A DNA stretch of 64,000 nucleotides from Lewinellaceae bacterium (GTDB taxonomy: Bacteria; Bacteroidota; Bacteroidia; Chitinophagales; Saprospiraceae). The stretch spans positions 4,030,001-4,094,000 of the forward strand of contig JACJXX010000002.1 in the NCBI GenBank assembly GCA_020636435.1, written 5' to 3'. The translations under genes and the position numbers were made by a program. Positions 27,701 to 35,605 of this stretch are shown here, in pieces. The stretch's first letter is position 1, and the number at the start of each line of letters is the position of its first letter. Under the pieces are notes generated by a model, which saw only the letters and a program-made list of their open reading frames with translations, was not told where the DNA came from and did not search any database.

Positions 27701-30700
27701 CGCCATTCGACCAGGCCAGGCCCGGCCAGTCTCCCAACACTTCCAGGGCTACTTCCTCGCCGGGGCAAACCGTGGCGCTGCCGGTTACAACCGGCTGCGG
27801 CGCCGGCTGCAGGACCACCAGAACCGTATCCTGGTCGGAGCAGGTTCCATCGGAGACCGTCAGGCTATAGGTTCCCGCAGCGTCCACCTCGCGGGTGGGG
27901 CCCGAGGAATTATCGTCCCAAAGGTAATAGAGGTAGCTGGTGTCCGCCTCCAGGATCACGATTCCACCTTCGCACAAGATCGTATCTTCCTGCAGCCCCG
28001 GGTCGGGCAAGGGCAGCACCATCAGGCCCGCCCAGGCCGTATCTCTGCAGCCGAAGAAATTGGTGACGACCACACTGTAAAGCCCTTCTTCCGAGGCCGA
28101 AAGCTGCCGTCCGGTAGAGTCATTGGACCAGAGGTAAGAAAAATGGTTGCCCGCATCCAGGATGGCCGTTTCGCCGGCACAGATTTCCTCAGGCCCTTCG
28201 ATGGCGGCCTCCGGGGCAGGCGCGGCATTCACCAGGATATTTGCCGTGCCCTGGCAGCCGGCTTCGTCGGTCACGGTCAGGGTGTAAAACCCGGCCCGGG
28301 TGACCAGTATCGAATTGGAAGTTTCTCCGTTCGACCATACATAATCTACGTAAGGTTCGCTGATGGTGAGCACAGCCGAATCTCCGGGGCAAAGGTTGAG
28401 CGATCCGTCGATCTGAGGGGAAGGCACTTCGTTTTCCAGGACTTCTACCCTGTCTTCTGCCTGGCAGCCCACCTGATCGGTAACCGTCACGCTATAAATG
28501 CCGGCTGCATCGATGAGAATCTCTTCGGTGTCGAGCCCGTTGTTCCAACTGTAAACATAAGGCCCGGCGCCGGCGTTGAGCGCCAGCTCGCCGTCTTCGC
28601 AGAGGATCAGAGTATCCGGCAATACGGCCTGGGGCAGGGGCTGCACCTCAACAGCGAGTGTATCATAGCCTTCACAGCCCAGCCCATTGGTGATGGTTAC
28701 CGTATATATGCCTTCGGAGGATACCGGTATGGAACTGACGGTGTCGCCGGTCGACCAGAGGTAGGAGCTGTAACCCGGCCCAGCAAAAAGGGTGTCCGTC
28801 GCCCCTTCGCAGATCAGGCTTTCGCCGGCGATGGTTACCGGGGTAGGTTCTAATTCTTCGATCAGAAAAGCGTAATTGCCGATACAACCATTGCTGTCCA
28901 TCACCACTACGCTGTATTCTCCGGTGGCATCGAAAGTTTCGGTGGGCAACTGGCTTCCGGTCGACCAGCTGATGCTGTCGTAATTGCTCGGGGCCAGGCT
29001 GAGGGTGGACGAGGTGTTTTGGCAGAAATAAAGGTTGCCGGTGATTGTGGGTTCAGGTATGGGGTTGGAAGCCACTTCCATATCCTGGCTGTTGGTGCAG
29101 CCGTTGGCGTCGGTAACGGTGAGGCTGTACGTACCAGGCAGGGATACTTCTATCGTTTGGGTATTGCTGTCATCCGACCAGTTGTAAGCCGCGAAGCCCG
29201 GCCCGGGATCGAGGACGAGGCTCTCGTTTTCACAAAAAGAAAGGGCTAAGGGAAGGGGGATCACGGGCTGGCTGACCAGTTCCACCAAAAGAGTATCCGC
29301 AGCGGTGCACCCCTCGGCATTGGCCACCGTGACGCTGTAGGCGCCGCCGTCATTGATCAGCAACTGCTGCCGGGTGGAATTGTCCTGCCACCGGTAGGAG
29401 CCAAACGGCCCGCCGCCGACAGTGAGAATAACGGCAGTGCCTTCACAGAGCGAACCGGGCCCGGAGATAACGGGCTGAGGGTCAGTGTAGGCCGCCACAT
29501 CCAGGCTGCCGGCGCCCTCGCACCCATTGTCATCGACGACGGTCACAGAATAGGAACCTGGACCATCGATGCTGAGTTCGGCACCGGCGCTTCCGTCCGA
29601 CCACAGGTAGGAAAAATAATTGCCCGCCTGCAGGCTGGCCGAAGCGCCCGGGCAGAGGCCATCCGGGCCGGCAATAACCGGTTGGGGAAGGCTGAATTCA
29701 TCCAGGTCGAGGCCGGCGGTTTCCGAACAGCCAAAGGAATCGGTGGCTTCAACAGTATAGCTGCCGCTGCTTGTCACCGGCAGCACCGGCCCGATGGCGC
29801 CGTTCTGCCACTCGTAAATTTCAAAGCCGGGAGTGGCCTGCAGGAAAATGGTATCTCCCGTACAAAGCACCGAATTGCCCAGCACGTTGAGGTTGAGGGT
29901 AAGGGCCGGCAATTCCAGGACGCTTAAGGTATCTGCTCCTGAACAGCCTTCCACGTTGGTTACCGTGATGCTGTACTCCCCGGTGCCTTCAACCAGGATG
30001 GAAGGTGCGGGCGAACTGGTCGACCATTGATAAGTATCGAAGATGGGGTCGACCGCCAAAGCGGTGCTGGAGCCGAAGCAGATGGTATCGGGCCCGAAAA
30101 TCTCGGGCTCAACGCCTGGCAAGGCTGCGACCTCAAGGGTATCGGCGCCGCGGCAACCGTATTCATCCCATACCTCGATTGTGTAAATCCCCGGATCGGA
30201 GGTATTGAACTGAGGCATGAATTCGCCGTTCGACCAAAGATAAGCGGAGTAGATCGGAAATACGCCGAGAGAAGCTTCCACTCCGGGGCAGAGCCCCGGA
30301 GGGCCCTGGATTACAGGGTCGGGCAACGCCACTTCGATGATGTTTATCGATGCCGTTCCGAAACAGCCATTGGAATCCACGACTTCCACCGTATAATCGC
30401 CGGCCTCCGTTACCGGGAGGTAGCGGCCAATGCCGCCGTTTGACCATTGATAAGAAAGGAAGCCGGGCCCGGCGTCCAGAAAGGTGGTGTCTCCGGCACA
30501 TAAAGCCGTATCTCCCAGTATTTCGAGCTGAGGCAGCGGGTGTTCGACAACATCTACCTCCCTGGCAATCGCGCAATTGCCGCCGGCCGCCGTCACGGTG
30601 ACCGAATACAGCCCGCCGGCGGTTACTTCAATGCTCTCGCCGGTGCTGGTATCCGACCATTGGTAATCGCCAAAACCGGAGCTTGCCGCCAGAGTGATGG

Positions 30701-31640
30701 TGTCGCCGCTGCAGAAAGAAACCGGGCCGCTAACGCTGAAGGCGGGCGTGGGCAGCACTTCCAGGCGGAGGGTATCGTAATGGATGCAATCGCCGCTTTC
30801 TACGGAAAGGATGTATGCGATGGTGCCCGAGAAACCATCCGGGAAGGCAACGGTAGGTTGGGGGCTGTTGGGGTCGTCCAGGTAAGCCTCTTCCCCACCG
30901 GTGCCCGTCCAGGTATAAGTTTCATATCCGGTGGTAAAAGTGGCGCTGCCGATGAGCTGGAAGGGAACGTCTCCACTGCAGACGGTGGTGTCGCGCCCGG
31001 CGAAGACCACTATGTCTTCGCAATTGGGGTTGACCAGGCAGTTGAGGTACGGCGCGGCGCTGCCTCCGAAAGAGATATTGAAACCTTCAGAAAGGGAAGC
31101 TTCATCAAAAAATTCGTTGACGTACAGGTAAAAACCCTGTCCGGGATAAACCGCCAGAGGCGCCAGGTAACCGTTGCCAAACGGGCCTTCGCTTACATCT
31201 GTCTCGCCGTTGCCCAGCCCGGTCTGCGGGCAGAACCCGCAACTGTACTGTGGGCTGTCAAAGACCCAGGCATAACTGCACCGCACCGGGCTTCCGAGGC
31301 TATCGCAGGGCGTATCGGCTCCGTAAAGAGAAAAATCATAGTCGATCTCTCCATCCTGTACCGGGTCGATGGTAAACTCGATGATGCTGCTGTCGGGCAT
31401 GTCCGGCCGGAAGCTGAAATAGAGCCACACACTCTCCGTTTCTCCGGTGAGTTGGCAATCTCCCAGCTGATTATTGGAGCTGTTGAAATCGGGCGCTCCA
31501 GGGCCTCCTTCCAGCGTGATGAGCCGATCCCCGCACACGACAATGGCCCCGGAGCAATCGGCCGTCACTTGCGCCTCCAGGAAGAATGGGAAAAAAACGG
31601 CCAAGAACAATAAACGGTTTGTGAGTTTCCTGCACCTCAT
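24750..31640 (-). CDS. Second giant T9SS adhesin-like protein with about 20 Ig/PKD-like repeats
   Basis: 2,296 residues from ATG 31640 (MRCRKLTNRLLFLAVFFPFF, a clear signal peptide); an in-frame ATG at 31700 would put 20 residues before it. The layout copies its neighbour: the N-terminal domain with YDFSLYGAD and LGSPVRCSYA, a PKD-like domain, about 20 repeats (xxGxxxxCxGxxxxLxA-YxWSxG-YxVTVTDxxGC), four AGxxxxxDC domains, a SprB-like repeat (CFGDNNGLIAVTEVRGGTGP) and a type B T9SS domain (YIPNAFSPNNDGPNDNFTIF, MDRWGEKVF, GWDGTLRGQ). The repeats are individually diverged, so the pair is an old duplication. Export and role as for the neighbour. Confidence 0.9.
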   Translation of the reverse strand: MRCRKLTNRLLFLAVFFPFFLEAQVTADCSGAIVVCGDRLITLEGGPGAPDFNSSNNQLGDCQLTGETESVWLYFSFRPDMPDSSIIEFTIDPVQDGEIDYDFSLYGADTPCDSLGSPVRCSYAWVFDSPQYSCGFCPQTGLGNGETDVSEGPFGNGYLAPLAVYPGQGFYLYVNEFFDEASLSEGFNISFGGSAAPYLNCLVNPNCEDIVVFAGRDTTVCSGDVPFQLIGSATFTTGYETYTWTGTGGEEAYLDDPNSPQPTVAFPDGFSGTIAYILSVESGDCIHYDTLRLEVLPTPAFSVSGPVSFCSGDTITLAASSGFGDYQWSDTSTGESIEVTAGGLYSVTVTAAGGNCAIAREVDVVEHPLPQLEILGDTALCAGDTTFLDAGPGFLSYQWSNGGIGRYLPVTEAGDYTVEVVDSNGCFGTASINIIEVALPDPVIQGPPGLCPGVEASLGVFPIYSAYLWSNGEFMPQFNTSDPGIYTIEVWDEYGCRGADTLEVAALPGVEPEIFGPDTICFGSSTALAVDPIFDTYQWSTSSPAPSILVEGTGEYSITVTNVEGCSGADTLSVLELPALTLNLNVLGNSVLCTGDTIFLQATPGFEIYEWQNGAIGPVLPVTSSGSYTVEATDSFGCSETAGLDLDEFSLPQPVIAGPDGLCPGASASLQAGNYFSYLWSDGSAGAELSIDGPGSYSVTVVDDNGCEGAGSLDVAAYTDPQPVISGPGSLCEGTAVILTVGGGPFGSYRWQDNSTRQQLLINDGGAYSVTVANAEGCTAADTLLVELVSQPVIPLPLALSFCENESLVLDPGPGFAAYNWSDDSNTQTIEVSLPGTYSLTVTDANGCTNSQDMEVASNPIPEPTITGNLYFCQNTSSTLSLAPSNYDSISWSTGSQLPTETFDATGEYSVVVMDSNGCIGNYAFLIEELEPTPVTIAGESLICEGATDTLFAGPGYSSYLWSTGDTVSSIPVSSEGIYTVTITNGLGCEGYDTLAVEVQPLPQAVLPDTLILCEDGELALNAGAGPYVYSWNNGLDTEEILIDAAGIYSVTVTDQVGCQAEDRVEVLENEVPSPQIDGSLNLCPGDSAVLTISEPYVDYVWSNGETSNSILVTRAGFYTLTVTDEAGCQGTANILVNAAPAPEAAIEGPEEICAGETAILDAGNHFSYLWSNDSTGRQLSASEEGLYSVVVTNFFGCRDTAWAGLMVLPLPDPGLQEDTILCEGGIVILEADTSYLYYLWDDNSSGPTREVDAAGTYSLTVSDGTCSDQDTVLVVLQPAPQPVVTGSATVCPGEEVALEVLGDWPGLAWSNGATGSAITVGEPGTYTVTVEDSLGCPGTGSALVEHFETIPAAIIGDAGFCPGDSASLGLSSAYADYLWSTGSTAASISVNSAGVYAVTVTDDNGCADWVSLPVSAYAPPLPNIGGETIFCEGGSAQVFVFGTFASYAWSNGETTKLATVFAGGDYTVTVTNDNGCRAAASIAVAEQPLPVLTVQGTRFCPGDSTELYVEEPYSSYLWQNGAQSPSIVVDAPGAYGLTVTDELGCEGSVSAQVEEWPAPQPEIIGGTPICLGVGATTNLSLDSAYQEVLWNTGEQTDTIAVDSTGLYFVTVTDANGCQGTAEFDLRALPAPALEILGDSAFCQNSATVLEAVTTGDSLQWSTGATGPQVTASQPDTYSVTAFGSNGCQTTASIQVEEIALPLIDAGGDQAIDCREQPVQLGHPSNPSDGLVYTWSGPGINDDNRNLPMPWVTEPGTYTVEAVTAAYQCRSMPAEVAVADLRYEPDAVLLEADTLDCSTPTVELSGQGSAQGNNIAYQWYTGSGALLNGETGLSLTVSQTGMYTLVVTDNATGCTASAAAEVVEGYSYPQVDAGPEGLLNCDITSLQLSGRVISTSSSLVFTWATADGRILEGGSGLRPLVDAPGLYVLTVEDLDTGCEASDTVRVRQDIQAPVADAGESREIDCLNQEAQLDGGNSSQGTGFRYEWRAENGFFEGGTLYPTVNLPGTYYLTVTNLENGCSSADEVSVLETDDYLTGMEVDAIDPLCFGDNNGLIAVTEVRGGTGPFLFSINGEPFMSQQQFPNLAAGAYDIRVQDAAGCEYSIGVLLEEGNDVQVRLGDDLDLGLGDVVTLQALTNLVSEEIMDVIWSYPVDTFPCLDEDCLAKELRMKESALITATVVDSNGCRGSDELHLILRKDRKVYIPNAFSPNNDGPNDNFTIFADMGQVVRIRRLLIMDRWGEKVFDRPDFLPNNPELGWDGTLRGQTLNPAVFAYFAEIEFVDGEVVLFKGSISLLR

Positions 31641-32119
31641 TTCGATAGTTTTTGCTATTCCGGCAAAACCGGTTTTTGATGCCAGCCAGTTAATCGCCAT
31701 GCATCACGGGACCACGATTTGGACTATGTTCAGGGGTGCATTTTTCACGAAAAAACACAAGCGTTTCTTCGCGATACTGGGGAAGAAGAGCACAACAAAA
31801 TCCCGGGGGGGAGCGGATTTGATCTCAAATATACAAAACAAAGATAATTTTTTATTTGATAAATCTGGCATCCCCATGCCATAAACCCGGCATTCCGATA
31901 CTTTACTTAGTGTTGGAACAGAAAACGGTTTAGATTAAGGCTTTTTTCAGCGTGCTTGTTTACCATGAGTGGCAACTATCCGAAGAGTTCAGAACCCATT
32001 GGAGGAAAGACCCCCGCCGGTTCGCTTGCCCATAGCGCAAAAATATTTTTTTACTCCCCCGAAGGTAAGACCCATTCAAAAACGGAAGCGCTGCTCAGGG
32101 GAGAAAAATTTACAGGCCC
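31641..32119. other. Upstream region of the second adhesin gene
   Basis: No gene is visible in these 479 bases. The only recognisable signals are the candidate -7 boxes described separately. The part nearest the proline dehydrogenase gene is a low-complexity stretch without obvious terminator. Confidence 0.5.
31826..31846 (-). promoter_or_regulatory. Two candidate -7 boxes upstream of the second adhesin gene
   Basis: On the minus strand, TATCTTTG (complement of 31839-31846) and TATATTTG (complement of 31826-31833) both match TAnnTTTG exactly. No well-spaced TTG box is evident for either. A leader of about 190 bases would result. Confidence 0.35.
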
Positions 32120-33373
32120 TCATTCCAAGCCCCGGCGTTTCATTTCGCTTCGGACCAGTTGAAATTCCCTGCCCATGTCGCCGGTAACGGAGCTGTTCTC
32201 CTGGGCCCGGCGGATCAGGTAAGGCACCACCTCGCGGACGGGCCCGTAGGGCACGTATTTGGCGACGTTGAAGCCCTCTTTTGCCAGGTTGAAAGTAATG
32301 TTGTCGCTCATCCCGTAGAGCTGGCAGAAATTCAGGTGGGGATGGTTTCGGGGAAGGCCTTTGCGGCTGATCAACTCCGACTGCAGCAGGTTGCTTTCCA
32401 GGTTGTGGGAAGCATTGCAGGAAGCGATGTGTTCGTAATTGTCCACGCAGAAGCGCAGGGCCATGTCGTAGGCATCGTCGGTGGCGGCCTTATTGGGGTG
32501 AATGGGTGAAGGATAGCCCATTTTTTCCGCCCGCTCGCGCTCTTTTTCCATATAGGCGCCCCGCACCAGCTTGGCGCCGAGCAGATATCCGCCTTTTCTG
32601 GCCTGGTTGTAGGCGTCGATGAGAAACTGCAGGCGGTCTTTTCGGTACAACTGGAACGTGTTGTAAACCACCGCCGCTTCCCGGTTGTAGCGCCGCATCA
32701 TTATCGTCACCAGATGGTCGATGCTGTCCTGTATCCAACTTTCTTCCGCGTCAAAAAATACGCCTACTCCTTTGCGGGCGGCGACGTGGCAGACCGAGTC
32801 CAGCCGTTTGAGCACGCTCTTGTATTCCTTGCGGCTTTCCCGGGTGAAGGATTCCCCTTGCTGCATGGCCTCCAACAGCCCGAAACGGGCCATGCCGGTA
32901 ATTTTGGTGCTTACCACCGGAATGTGCTCCGAACGGGAAGCGAACTCGATCGCCCGGATCGTCTCGTTCATGGTGTGGTTGAAATCCTCCTCTTTTTCCT
33001 TGGCCTCCGCTCCATAGTCCAGGATAGTCAGGCAACGCTGCCCGGCCAGCCGGTCGATGGCCCCCTGGCAATCCAGCAGCGTAGTGCCGCCGCAAAACTG
33101 TTCGAAAATGGTGCGTTTCACCACCGACTCCACAAAGGGCAGGTGCAGGCGTACCGCCGCCAGGCCCAGGCGGGAGCCGATCCCTACCAGCCAGTGCTTG
33201 TTCATCAGGCCAAAAAGCCAGGCGGCCTTTTTCAGCTCAGCGTCCGATTTGATCGCAAAAGCAGCCCTGGTGTCCGTAAAATCAACGGCCGCCTGCTCTC
33301 TTCCCTCCATGATCGCTTGCACCATTTCTCTGATGTATTTTATATCCTTGACAGGTTTACCTATCTCTTTCAT
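32120..33373 (-). CDS. Proline dehydrogenase, monofunctional
   Basis: 417 residues with the FAD-dependent proline dehydrogenase barrel. Recognisable segments are GVFFDAEESWIQDSIDHLV, TFQLYRKDRLQFL, GAKLVRGAYMEKERERAEKM, HNLESNLLQ, QLYGMSDNITF and the C-terminal YLIRRAQENSSVTGDM, which carries the Arg pair that binds the proline carboxylate. The aldehyde dehydrogenase half of bifunctional PutA is absent; sequence style is closer to mitochondrial PRODH. It oxidises proline to pyrroline-5-carboxylate, passing electrons to quinone. It precedes no related gene in the window. Confidence 0.93.
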   Translation of the reverse strand: MKEIGKPVKDIKYIREMVQAIMEGREQAAVDFTDTRAAFAIKSDAELKKAAWLFGLMNKHWLVGIGSRLGLAAVRLHLPFVESVVKRTIFEQFCGGTTLLDCQGAIDRLAGQRCLTILDYGAEAKEKEEDFNHTMNETIRAIEFASRSEHIPVVSTKITGMARFGLLEAMQQGESFTRESRKEYKSVLKRLDSVCHVAARKGVGVFFDAEESWIQDSIDHLVTIMMRRYNREAAVVYNTFQLYRKDRLQFLIDAYNQARKGGYLLGAKLVRGAYMEKERERAEKMGYPSPIHPNKAATDDAYDMALRFCVDNYEHIASCNASHNLESNLLQSELISRKGLPRNHPHLNFCQLYGMSDNITFNLAKEGFNVAKYVPYGPVREVVPYLIRRAQENSSVTGDMGREFQLVRSEMKRRGLE

Positions 33374-33464
33374 TAGCAGGCCTGGATTTTAATGTGATGG
33401 GTATAATGGCATGAGCGAGTGCTTGGGCACTGCGCCGCCTTTACCATAATTGACGCAAAATAAG

Positions 33465-34217
33465 TCAGGAATTCCAAATTTCCCAAGCTTTTTCTGCTTG
33501 CAATTGCAGCATCTCCAGGCCATTGTGCACCGCCGCTCCCCGCTGAATCCCCCTGGCCATAAATTTCGTCTCCTCGGGGTTGTAGACCAAATCGTACAGC
33601 AGGTGCTGCGGGCCGATGTATTGGAAAGGTATCTCAGGGCAGGTTTCTGTTTGGGGGGACATGCCCAAAGGCGTTGTATTGACGATTAAACGGCAATTCT
33701 GCACCAGGGTTTCATTTAATTCCAGATAAGTGAGCTGCCCCGGTTTTTTATTGCGGGATACCAGGCGGAAACCAATACCCGTTTTTCGCAAAACATACTG
33801 CACGGCCTTTGACGCTCCTCCTGTGCCCAGGATTAAAGCCTGCAGGCCGCCGGGAGAGGCGCCGTTGCCCTCCAGAAATTGCAGCAACGATTGCTCGAAG
33901 CCGAAAACATCGGTGTTGTAGCCGGCAAGCCGTCCGCCGTTTACTTTTATGGTATTGACGGCGCCTACCTCCGCCGCGCCTTCCTCCAGTTCATCCAGAT
34001 AGGCCATGACCTGTTGTTTGTAGGGAATGGTTACGTTGATGCCGCGCAGGTTGGGATGGGCGCTCAGCAGGGCAGGGAATTGTTTGATGTTTTCCAGCGG
34101 AAACAGTTCGTAACGGCAACCTTCAATGCCTTCCCGACGGAATTTTTCACTGAAGTACCGCCTGGAGAAGGAATGCGACAAGGGGTAGCCGATCAGGCCG
34201 TAGAGGTGAGTGAGCAT
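33465..34217 (-). CDS. aroE: Shikimate dehydrogenase
   Basis: 250 residues of the AroE family, which reduces 3-dehydroshikimate to shikimate with NADPH in the aromatic pathway. Shikimate-binding residues lie in GYPLSHSFSRRYF and NVTIPYKQQ (catalytic Lys), the catalytic Asp in AGYNTDVFGFEQSL, the nucleotide-binding glycine loop in LILGTGGASKAVQYVL, and the late block is NTTPLGM. The C-terminus has the usual GLEMLQLQAEKAWEIW helix. It is slightly shorter than the E. coli enzyme. It stands between proline dehydrogenase and a GNAT gene, all leftward. Confidence 0.95.
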   Translation of the reverse strand: MLTHLYGLIGYPLSHSFSRRYFSEKFRREGIEGCRYELFPLENIKQFPALLSAHPNLRGINVTIPYKQQVMAYLDELEEGAAEVGAVNTIKVNGGRLAGYNTDVFGFEQSLLQFLEGNGASPGGLQALILGTGGASKAVQYVLRKTGIGFRLVSRNKKPGQLTYLELNETLVQNCRLIVNTTPLGMSPQTETCPEIPFQYIGPQHLLYDLVYNPEETKFMARGIQRGAAVHNGLEMLQLQAEKAWEIWNS

Positions 34218-34308
34218 TTTTTAGGCAAAGGTTGTTATTTGTTTTCAATTTAGGGTGTAGGCAGGTCGGAGTACAAAAAACTTTCCTTATCCCCAGGCAG
34301 CCATGCGG

Positions 34309-34851
34309 TCAGGATGATCGCGGCACGAATTTGGCGTAGATATCCAGGCTGATAAACCGGCCGTTTTTCACCTCGCAATCTATCAAGGTTCCTTCCAGCT
34401 TGAAATCCAGTTTTTTCAGGGCTTTTTTACAATTCCAGTTGTCGCTTTCAACGAAGCCTTCAATGCGGTGCAGGCCCATCTCGCCGAATCCGTAGTCGCA
34501 GATCAGGGGCATGGCTTCCGTCATGACGCCCTTACCCCAATATTCGGGCAACAACCAGAAGCCGATCTCCGCCTTCTGGTGTTCGTGGCTCCAGTCGTTG
34601 AAGCCGCCGGCGCCGAAGAAGGCGCCATCTTCAACGGAGGTTATCGCCCACCAAATGCCAGTTCGATCAGTTTCCAAACTAGCGAACCAATCCATTTGCG
34701 CCTGAGTAGCTTCGAGGGAATCATAATGCACGCCGTAGTATTTTATGACGCCCGGATGAGATAAGCCGTAGAAAACCATATCGATGTCTTCCTGCCGGAA
34801 CTGGCGCAGGCACAACCGTTCGGTTTTCAGCACAGGAAAGGAATTATCCAT
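34309..34851 (-). CDS. GNAT family N-acetyltransferase (RimJ/RimL type)
   Basis: 180 residues. The N-terminus LKTERLCLRQFRQEDIDMVF is the standard opening of RimJ/RimL-like acetyltransferases. The acetyl-CoA region includes AEIGFWLLPEYWGKGVMTEA, and the C-terminal half has GLHRIEGFVESDNWNCKKAL followed by LDFKLEGTL. These enzymes acetylate N-terminal or other amines of proteins and small molecules. The acceptor cannot be predicted. Confidence 0.88.
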   Translation of the reverse strand: MDNSFPVLKTERLCLRQFRQEDIDMVFYGLSHPGVIKYYGVHYDSLEATQAQMDWFASLETDRTGIWWAITSVEDGAFFGAGGFNDWSHEHQKAEIGFWLLPEYWGKGVMTEAMPLICDYGFGEMGLHRIEGFVESDNWNCKKALKKLDFKLEGTLIDCEVKNGRFISLDIYAKFVPRSS

Positions 34852-34884
34852 TTTTGCCTCTTTTTATTTTTTCGGTTAATAGCC

Positions 34885-35370
34885 CTAATACCATTCATCC
34901 TTCCCCGGCTCAAAATCGATCTTTGAGCAAGGGCTTTCTCCATCCTGCCCCTGGCAGAAACAGTGTTTTCCAAACGGGCAGGCGGCGCCCTCCTCGCAAA
35001 AATCAACCACCACCCACCCGCAGGTGACGATGGGCAGTTTTTTTTCCAGCACGTTCACTAACACGGGATAGGCCGCTTCGGCCGGCACACATTCCGGCAG
35101 GAAGAGGTCGAGGTGCCAGGAACGGTACAGGGCCTGCAGGGCGGCGGCGAGGTGTTCCAGTTGGGTGGAAGCAAGGCGTTCAGCCGGCGGAAAAGCCTCC
35201 GGGGCCAGGCCGCAGCGTTCGCCAAAGGTGGTTTTCGGATCGTCGATGAGGAGTTGGCGGGCTTCGGCCAACCAGGATTCGGGGCCGGGAGCGGCTGCTT
35301 CCAGCTCCTCCCGGCTCCTCATGGCCTGTCGGATGTCCGCATGCAGGTATTGCAGGTATCGGGACAGCAT
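34885..35370 (-). CDS. Unrecognised protein with Cys-rich C-terminus
   Basis: 161 residues from ATG 35370 (MLSRYLQYLHADIRQAMRSR). An in-frame ATG at 35559 exists, but its extra 63 residues would be encoded partly by a mobile repeat, so I reject it. The N-terminal half is helical and charged. The C-terminal part has CEEGAACPFGKHCFCQGQ and CSKIDF, six cysteines that could bind metal or an iron-sulfur cluster. I do not recognise the family. Confidence 0.55.
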   Translation of the reverse strand: MLSRYLQYLHADIRQAMRSREELEAAAPGPESWLAEARQLLIDDPKTTFGERCGLAPEAFPPAERLASTQLEHLAAALQALYRSWHLDLFLPECVPAEAAYPVLVNVLEKKLPIVTCGWVVVDFCEEGAACPFGKHCFCQGQDGESPCSKIDFEPGKDEWY

Positions 35371-35494
35371 GTTGTTTTCATTTGATGATTGGAATACCTT
35401 CAATTTGCAGGAAATTCCGGCAACATGCCAGGGCAATTGCGTAAACGGCCTGCTTTTTCCAGTGGATGGCCCGATTGTTTGCTTCAATTCAATA

Positions 35495-35605
35495 GAGTGC
35501 GTGACAAAAAAGCGGGGTTGCGGCAGGGCAACGAAGTCGAAAGTCGTCAGACGACTCAAAGTCGTCAGACGACTGCCTTAAAACCCGCGAATATGTCACG
35601 CACTC
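35495..35605. mobile_element. Small inverted-repeat element family B, copy 1, with 9-bp target duplication
   Basis: The 111-bp unit begins and ends with the 11-bp inverted repeat GAGTGCGTGAC. It is flanked by the direct repeat AATTCAATA at 35486-35494 and 35606-35614, a 9-bp target duplication. The interior holds two copies of the palindrome AGTCGTCTGACGACT. There is no coding capacity, so it would need a transposase from elsewhere. It lies at the stop codon of the leftward hydrolase gene; the stop is kept with or without the element. Confidence 0.88.

Noticed and set aside
35371..35559. N-terminal extension of the Cys-rich small protein
   Set aside because: The extra 63 residues are encoded partly by a mobile repeat, and ATG 35370 gives a sensible start.
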